From the NCBI GenBank assembly GCA_002358555.1, contig DEPC01000239.1, positions 1-11,658 on the forward strand: DNA of 11,658 nucleotides, given 5' to 3'. Below the pieces are notes generated by a model. It saw only the letters and a list, made by a program, of their open reading frames with translations. It had not been told where the DNA came from and made no database searches. Every line of letters starts with the position of its first letter. Positions within the stretch are counted from its first letter, which is position 1. This document shows positions 7,741 through 11,658 of the stretch, one piece after another. The DNA is from Hungatella sp. UBA3402. Its GTDB lineage: Bacteria; Bacillota; Clostridia; Lachnospirales; Lachnospiraceae. Both the position numbers and the translations under genes were made by a program.

Positions 7741-8967
7741 CTAATTCCATATTCCATCTCCATTGACATAATAGCCATCTGGAGTTTGCTCGTTTTTGTA
7801 CATAGCACCAAAAGGTTTTTCTTTGTTATTGGCATTATAGTTCCAGTTTCCTGTGGTTTCATCAAACCTCCAACCTTGCGAGGTAGTATCTGTATTAAAA
7901 TAGTACCATTGATTGTTAATCTGCTTCCAGCCTCTTGCCAGTTTGCCGGTTTCCGGTTCCAGATAATAGGTATGTCCATCGTCCGAATCCGTATGCCAGC
8001 TCACTTTCATTCCGCTTTCCGCTGATGTACAGTACCAGCTTCCCAACTGATAATCATACACCCAGCCGTCCTTAACAGAGCCGTCTGCACCAAATGCATA
8101 CCAGGCACCGTTAATTAACTCCCAGAGAATCTGTTCTATCATGGTTCCATCTTCTAACTGCTGGATAGAACCCCTTGCTAATGTCCGGTCTGCATAGTTT
8201 AATTTCCAGCCAGTTTCATCTTGTATCCACCCAGAATATCCGGTTCCCTCTCTGGTAATGATTCCTGTAACAATATGGACATAACCTTTCTTGGAGTCAT
8301 AGATGATATCAGAAACTGCAGCTGTCTGGGAGCTGGAACTTCCTCTGCGACTGCCTCGTCCGCGAAGACTGACCTTGTTATTGCTGGTATTGCTGTTTCC
8401 ATTTCCTGAAATCACATAGTTTTGGGCTGCCCATCTTAAGGTATTGGTACGTTTTGTACGGAATTCCATTGCCAAGGTATGGGTTCCTGGGGTGTTGAAT
8501 CGTTTTAATGTCTGGCTTTTAATGGTGATTCGGGTGCTTCCTGGTTCCGCGGTGTAGTCTACTTCCCGTTCCAGTTTTACACCGTCTAAAAACAGATTGA
8601 CAAATTCTTCGTAATCACCCTTGGAAACCATGGTTTGGTCTGTCAAGGTATCCATTGTAAGATTGGGAACCCGTTGAGTCAGCTCATAGCCAGGGTCAGT
8701 CATGGCTTCAATATTGGCATTGGTGTTCTCAATGACTTGCATAATAAAGGTCTGATCACTTGAGGAAAGAGTATTATTGCTGTCATTATTGTCCATTTCC
8801 ACAGTAAAGGTAAATGTACCAGTTTGTTCGGGGACACCATAAAGTTCTCCGTCAGATTTTAGGTTCATGCCTTCTGGCAGGCTGCTGCTTGTTATCCGAT
8901 AACTTGATGAACTCCGACTAAGCTGATTAGTGCTCTGAATCCTATAACTGTAAGGGACATATTTCAT
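7741..8967 (-). CDS. C-terminal segment of the surface protein: He_PIG-like, X2-like and wall-binding repeats
   Basis: From the first ATG this segment encodes 408 residues, but the frame is open upstream to 9216 and the coding sense clearly starts near 9180, where it holds the rest of Ig domain 3 (VSWHSTDSDIASVDNQG). The ATG is therefore probably not a real start; no ribosome binding site precedes it. Residues ~5-60 are He_PIG-like (LPEGMNLKSDGELYGVPEQTG). Residues ~92-186 resemble an X2-type module (LFLDGVKLEREVDYTAEPGS, then a GTHTLAMEF strand). An Arg/Ser-rich linker follows at ~200-213. The last ~165 residues are Trp/Tyr/Gly-rich wall-binding repeats (GWVYDYQLGSWYC, GWKQINNQWYYFNT). It would anchor the protein to teichoic acid or other wall polymer. 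Expressed alone, it would have no export signal. Confidence 0.8.
   Translation of the reverse strand: MKYVPYSYRIQSTNQLSRSSSSYRITSSSLPEGMNLKSDGELYGVPEQTGTFTFTVEMDNNDSNNTLSSSDQTFIMQVIENTNANIEAMTDPGYELTQRVPNLTMDTLTDQTMVSKGDYEEFVNLFLDGVKLEREVDYTAEPGSTRITIKSQTLKRFNTPGTHTLAMEFRTKRTNTLRWAAQNYVISGNGNSNTSNNKVSLRGRGSRRGSSSSQTAAVSDIIYDSKKGYVHIVTGIITREGTGYSGWIQDETGWKLNYADRTLARGSIQQLEDGTMIEQILWELINGAWYAFGADGSVKDGWVYDYQLGSWYCTSAESGMKVSWHTDSDDGHTYYLEPETGKLARGWKQINNQWYYFNTDTTSQGWRFDETTGNWNYNANNKEKPFGAMYKNEQTPDGYYVNGDGIWN
7744..8161 (-). repeat. Diverged direct repeat, copy 1 (wall-binding module)
   Basis: This segment encodes the C-terminal wall-binding repeats of the beta-helix/Ig protein and aligns with 11241-11658. 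The two copies share long stretches, for example CATAATA.CCATC.GGAGT and TAATCATA.ACCCA.CC. Nucleotide divergence is clearly visible, so the duplication is not recent or is under diversification. Confidence 0.7.
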
Positions 8968-9139
8968 TGCTTTTGGAATTTCTGTGGCGGTAATATCTGT
9001 GTTTGATGTTACTTCAACGGTACAGTGGTTGGATTCTACATTTCCTCCGTCTTGAGATAGACAATAAATTTCGGTGGTTCCTTCTGAAACTCCTGTGATG
9101 GTTCCCTGGTTATCTACGGATGCAATATCCGAGTCAGTA

Positions 9140-9538
9140 CTATGCCAGGATACGGACTGTCTGGAAGCATTGGAGGGGGGTACAGGATTTGGATAGAGTT
9201 CTTTTTTCTCCGGTTTTTAGAGAAATGTTGGAGGGGGATATGATAATTGCTTCTACTAGTACTTGGTCTTTATCTGGGGTTTCTGGATCGGTTGGAGTTT
9301 CTTCTGACTCTTTTTCTACCTTTACTGTACATTTACTAGATTTTTCACTATATTTATCTGGAACAGTAACATAAATTTCTGCGCTTCCTTCTTTAATTGC
9401 AGTTACAACCCCTTGTTCATTCACAGATGCTATATCTGGGTTAGAACTATGCCATACCATAAATACTTCATCTACTTCATCTGAATATTCTGATAGCTCT
9501 ACTGATGTTGTTAGCTTCCTGCTTTCTCCTGGTTTCAT
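9140..9538 (-). CDS. Middle segment of the surface protein: Ig-like (Big_2) domains 2 and start of 3
   Basis: The frame is open from 9595 to 9140. The true coding sense begins in the preceding link (IYVTYLSVSPFNLS) just after the seven-A run, so the ATG at 9538 is only the first Met in frame, with no ribosome binding site at proper spacing. It encodes Big_2 domain 2 (SVSPFNLSMKPGESRKL to YVTVPDKYSEKSSKCTVKV). A Pro/Thr/Glu-rich linker (ESEETPTDPETPDKD) follows, then the first half of domain 3 (IIISPSNISLKTGEKRTLSKSC). After the six-C run the frame gives unrelated residues and stops at 9140-9142. This is a fragment and not an independent gene. Confidence 0.7.
   Translation of the reverse strand: MKPGESRKLTTSVELSEYSDEVDEVFMVWHSSNPDIASVNEQGVVTAIKEGSAEIYVTVPDKYSEKSSKCTVKVEKESEETPTDPETPDKDQVLVEAIIISPSNISLKTGEKRTLSKSCTPLQCFQTVRILA
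9175..9180 (-). repeat. Six-C homopolymer at the second frame break
   Basis: On the coding strand this is ACC CCC CTC; one C fewer gives ACC CCC TCC and restores Ig domain 3. The tract sits in CCCCCTCCAA, which is also present at 9228-9237 in the same gene. Confidence 0.75.
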
Positions 9539-9570
9539 TGATAAATTAAAGGGCGATACTGATAAATATG

Positions 9571-10605
9571 TTACATATATTTTTTTATTGTTATTTTACA
9601 TGGATTGGATCTTGCCTTGCCTCCATCTTGAGAAAAACAGTAAATATCTGCTTCTCCCACTGCACCAAGAATGGTTACTACTCCTTCTGTGCTTACAGAT
9701 ATTCTGTCAGGATTGGAACTGCGCCAAATCACAGACTTATTATCTGCATCTTCTGGATATATAGAAGCTGAAAGAGAAGCACTTTGTCCATATTGTAAGG
9801 ACAGAGTGTTTGGTGATATTGAGATATCCTCTACCAATTTTTTTTCTGATTCTGTTGGTTCCACATACCCATCCCATGCATTTCTATAAAATTGGCAGTC
9901 AGTAAACGTAACTTTCGTTTCATTAGTTTCCTTATTACGCATTGGATTTTTATTATCACTGAAAATACAATTTAAAAATTCGATATTATCTCCATAGATT
10001 GCATATCCTTGATATGTAAAAGAAGGTTTATATCCATTTCCAGAAAAAGTACAATTTTGAAAAGTTGCCTTGCAACTAAGGTTCATAATATAATCTGAAC
10101 AGTCACGAATGGTTGTATTAACTGCCATAATAGTACTATTTGAACCTGAAATACCCTCTTTTCCACATCCAAAAATATCACAATCAATCAATGTAACCAA
10201 GTCACTCTGTGAACAATGTATAACACCAGCTGTACAGTCAGGTTTTTCTCCTAATTCATTCACTGGAATATCGTGACCAATAATAAGATTATTTAATGTA
10301 ATATCCCTTCCATGGGATATATCTATTACTATATCACTCTCACTCCAGCTTACAATTCTAGTTCCTTCTGTTCCTTGGATTGTTATATTTTGCCCTGAAA
10401 TGTAAAGACCTGTTTCGAGAGCATAATCTTTTGCCCCCAGGATTACTTTAATATTCTTAACATCTGATCCCTCTACAGCTGCCTTTAATTCCGAAGTTGT
10501 ATTGACATAAACGACCGTTTGTTCCTGTTCATCTGCTTGTACAGTTCCTGACAATCCCAGGCACATTACTAATATCAAAAACATTATTACAATTTGTCTC
10601 TTCAT
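9571..10605 (-). CDS. N-terminal segment of the surface protein: signal peptide, beta-helix, Ig-like domain 1
   Basis: As read, this is a 344-residue secreted protein. The signal peptide MKRQIVIMFLILVMCLGLSG runs to a likely cleavage after VQA (residue 24). Residues ~45-250 show repeated short strands with N/C/T/D ladders (NITIQG, DITLNNLIIG, TLIDCDIFGC, FQNCTFSGNG, FLNCIFSDN, FTDCQFYRN), typical of a right-handed parallel beta-helix of the pectate-lyase-like type. Residues ~258-342 are a Big_2 domain (ISISPNTLSLQYGQ to SQDGGKARSNPCKITI). No catalytic residues of a known polysaccharide lyase were identified. The start is supported by AAAGGA at 10614-10619, 8 bases upstream. The frame ends in KKYM and then a stop directly after an A AAA AAA heptamer. 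If translation ends there, the product is secreted without its wall anchor. Confidence 0.85.
   Translation of the reverse strand: MKRQIVIMFLILVMCLGLSGTVQADEQEQTVVYVNTTSELKAAVEGSDVKNIKVILGAKDYALETGLYISGQNITIQGTEGTRIVSWSESDIVIDISHGRDITLNNLIIGHDIPVNELGEKPDCTAGVIHCSQSDLVTLIDCDIFGCGKEGISGSNSTIMAVNTTIRDCSDYIMNLSCKATFQNCTFSGNGYKPSFTYQGYAIYGDNIEFLNCIFSDNKNPMRNKETNETKVTFTDCQFYRNAWDGYVEPTESEKKLVEDISISPNTLSLQYGQSASLSASIYPEDADNKSVIWRSSNPDRISVSTEGVVTILGAVGEADIYCFSQDGGKARSNPCKITIKKYM
9580..9586 (-). repeat. Seven-A slippery heptamer at the first frame break
   Basis: On the coding strand the codons are ATA AAA AAA TAT ATG TAA, so the run is an in-frame A AAA AAA heptamer, the classical -1 slippage sequence. 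A -1 shift reads on through IYVTYLSVSP into Ig domain 2. ATATG-TAA-CATAT just downstream is a short inverted repeat centred on the stop codon, too weak to call a stimulatory stem. Confidence 0.7.
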
Positions 10606-10647
10606 TGCGAAATTCCTTTCACTCTTATTATCCTACTTTCACTTTTT

Positions 10648-10676
10648 ATTATATAACTCAAATTTCCCACATTAAA
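10648..10676 (-). promoter_or_regulatory. Possible promoter of the beta-helix/Ig surface protein gene
   Basis: On the minus strand a perfect TATAAT lies at 10653-10648. The -35 position at a 17-base spacing holds TTTAAT (10676-10671), a weak match. Transcription would start near 10641, giving a ~35-base leader that includes AAAGGA. The -10 is good and the -35 poor, so an activator may be needed. Confidence 0.4.
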
Positions 10677-11200
10677 AATAAGTTTTGTATCTTGCTATGA
10701 AAATAAAACTCATAGCCAATAACTCAACCTTGACAATAAATGTGTTTACAATTGCTTATCATAGATATATCCTGAAGCAGGCAACTCTACTTTAATCAAA
10801 ACAATTTTTTCTTTTATATACAGAAGTCTTGATATTCAAAAAGCATAGCTGCCTGTCCATTTTAGTTGGTATGGGTCTCATCATAAAAATAATAGGAATT
10901 ATATATTATAATTGGTATACGATCTATCTTTCTCTTTTCAAAATAGGTATCGATTCAACATATCCCCACATGATAGTAATTAGTATCAAAAAGCAATCCT
11001 CCTAGTCTAATTGGTAGAATCCTTAATAACCCTTAGCCTACATAAATCTGTATTAGGAACACAAATCTTTTATTATAAATTTAGGTTTCTACTTTTAACA
11101 GATGTTTATAGACTTTTAGAGTTACTGACTCAAAACAGTAAACTAGAAGGATTTCCTTTTGTAGTATAATTCTTGCCTAAAATCCTAAACTTCTTATTTT

Positions 11201-11224
11201 ATAAATCTAAACAAGTAGATTTAT
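11201..11224 (-). terminator. Weak hairpin after the wall-binding gene fragment
   Basis: ATAAATCTA (11201-11209) and TAGATTTAT (11216-11224) form a perfect 9-bp stem with a 6-base loop, starting one base after the stop codon of the minus-strand gene. The stem is AT-rich. On the minus strand it is followed by AAAATAAG and not by a T run, so it is at best a poor terminator; a 3'-end processing hairpin is an alternative. Confidence 0.3.
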
Positions 11225-11225
11225 T

Positions 11226-11658
11226 TTACTTTGTCTTTCCGTCCCATACCCCGTCATTATTTACATAATACCCATCAGGAGTATTCTCATTTTTATACAT
11301 AGCCCCATACGGTTTTACCCTTACCATAGTATTATAATTCCATTTTCCAGTAGCTTCATCTAATTCCCAGGTACGCAATGAGGCATTTGTATTGAAATAG
11401 TACCAATGACTATCAATCTGTTTCCATCCGTTTGCCAATTTTCCCGTTTTTGGCTCCAAATAATAAGTATATCTATCCTGCGGATCTGTATACCATCCAT
11501 CTTTCATGCCATTTTCTATAGATGTACAGTACCAACTATTCAACTGATAATCATATACCCAACCATCCTTTAAGAATCCATCAGCTCCAAATGCATACCA
11601 AGAGCCATTAATTTTTTCCCAGAAAATTTGCTCTACCATAGTTCCATTTTCTAATTGC
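11226..11658 (-). CDS. 3' end of a second surface protein with wall-binding repeats (cut by the window edge)
   Basis: The frame is open to the right edge, so the gene starts outside the window; an internal Met at 11639 is not the start. The visible ~143 residues are Trp/Tyr/Gly-rich wall-binding repeats: WYAFGADGFLKDGWVYDYQL, WYTDPQDRYTYYLEPKTGKL, GWKQIDSHWYYFNT and the terminal DGYYVNNDGVWDGKTK. They match the C-terminus of the beta-helix/Ig protein residue for residue across almost their whole length, with many identities, and extend five residues further. This shows a family of paralogous wall-anchored proteins in tandem. The upstream functional domains are unknown. Confidence 0.85.
   Translation of the reverse strand, partial: QLENGTMVEQIFWEKINGSWYAFGADGFLKDGWVYDYQLNSWYCTSIENGMKDGWYTDPQDRYTYYLEPKTGKLANGWKQIDSHWYYFNTNASLRTWELDEATGKWNYNTMVRVKPYGAMYKNENTPDGYYVNNDGVWDGKTK

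Larger units (their letters stand above)
7741..10605 (-). pseudogene. Large surface protein gene interrupted by two homopolymer frameshifts
   Basis: Three consecutive open segments on the minus strand join into one ~955-residue secreted protein. Its order is signal peptide, right-handed beta-helix, three Big_2 Ig-like domains, a He_PIG-like domain, an X2-like domain, and wall-binding repeats at the C-terminus. Frame change 1 is at a run of seven A (plus-strand T at 9580-9586), inside the link between Ig domains 1 and 2. Frame change 2 is at a run of six C (plus-strand G at 9175-9180), inside Ig domain 3. Removing one C there gives TLSKSCTPSNAS, which aligns without gaps to LSASIYPEDAD of Ig domain 1. 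The domains on each side continue correctly, and only the frame is lost. It may be a decayed gene, a phase-variable gene, a frameshift-decoded gene or a sequencing artefact. The segments are listed separately. Confidence 0.8.
10606..11225. other. ~620-bp AT-rich non-coding region between two surface-protein genes
   Basis: I see no convincing gene on either strand. The only Met-initiated frame of note (10697, 32 residues) lacks a ribosome binding site. The left end carries the promoter and leader of the beta-helix gene. The right end carries a 9-bp inverted repeat after the neighbouring stop codon. Otherwise there is no recognisable RNA gene, insertion-sequence end or long repeat. Confidence 0.6.

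Noticed and set aside
9202..9207. Six-A run as the site of the second frame break
   Set aside because: Shifting here gives GEKELYPNPVPPSNAS, which matches the other Ig domains less well than GEKRTLSKSCTPSNAS obtained by shifting at the six-C run.
10730..10735. TTGACA as a plus-strand -35 box
   Set aside because: No acceptable -10 follows at 16-18 bases, and no plus-strand gene lies downstream.
10697..10795. 32-residue open frame on the plus strand
   Set aside because: No ribosome binding site, no recognisable product, and stops are expected to be this far apart by chance.
10998..11030. tRNA-like D-loop sequence (AGTCTAATTGGTAGAAT)
   Set aside because: No acceptor stem, anticodon stem or TTCGA loop can be placed around it.

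Overview
The window looks like accessory chromosome of a low-GC, Gram-positive, probably gut-associated Clostridia, most likely a Lachnospiraceae member (inference). Supporting signs are the AT-rich sequence, AAAGGA/GGAGG ribosome binding sites, a lipoprotein with a Gram-positive style lipobox, and secreted proteins ending in aromatic-rich cell-wall (choline-type) binding repeats. No mobile element, CRISPR array, rRNA or tRNA was recognised.

Left half, plus strand (51-6076): three genes that read as one signalling unit. First comes a 414-residue cytoplasmic protein with a helix-turn-helix-like segment. Next is a 987-residue membrane protein joining a Ser/Thr kinase-like domain, a NACHT/STAND-type NTPase, one transmembrane helix and an outside C-terminal domain. 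Third is a 544-residue lipoprotein made of two copies of one ~200-residue domain joined by a coiled coil. A perfect 10-bp inverted repeat overlaps a TATAAT box in front of the kinase gene. The natural model is outside-to-inside signalling: lipoprotein, kinase outer domain, NTPase and kinase, then the DNA-binding-like protein. I know of no described system with this composition.

Middle (6077-6630): a promoter, a strong ribosome binding site, a 116-residue Ala-rich DUF697-like membrane protein and a strong intrinsic terminator.

Right half, minus strand (6675-11658): genes for secreted cell-wall proteins. In transcription order they are the 3' end of a gene cut by the window edge (11226-11658), a ~620-bp non-coding gap, a ~955-residue surface protein locus (10605 to 7741), and a 321-residue secreted transglutaminase-like protein (7640 to 6675). 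The surface protein has a signal peptide, a beta-helix, three bacterial Ig-like (Big_2) domains, a He_PIG-like domain, an X2-like domain and wall-binding repeats. Its frame is broken twice, both times at a homopolymer: an in-frame A AAA AAA slippery heptamer and a run of six C. The two surface-protein genes end in closely related wall-binding modules, so they are paralogues and possible recombination partners. The transglutaminase gene has a perfect 25-bp palindrome in its leader.
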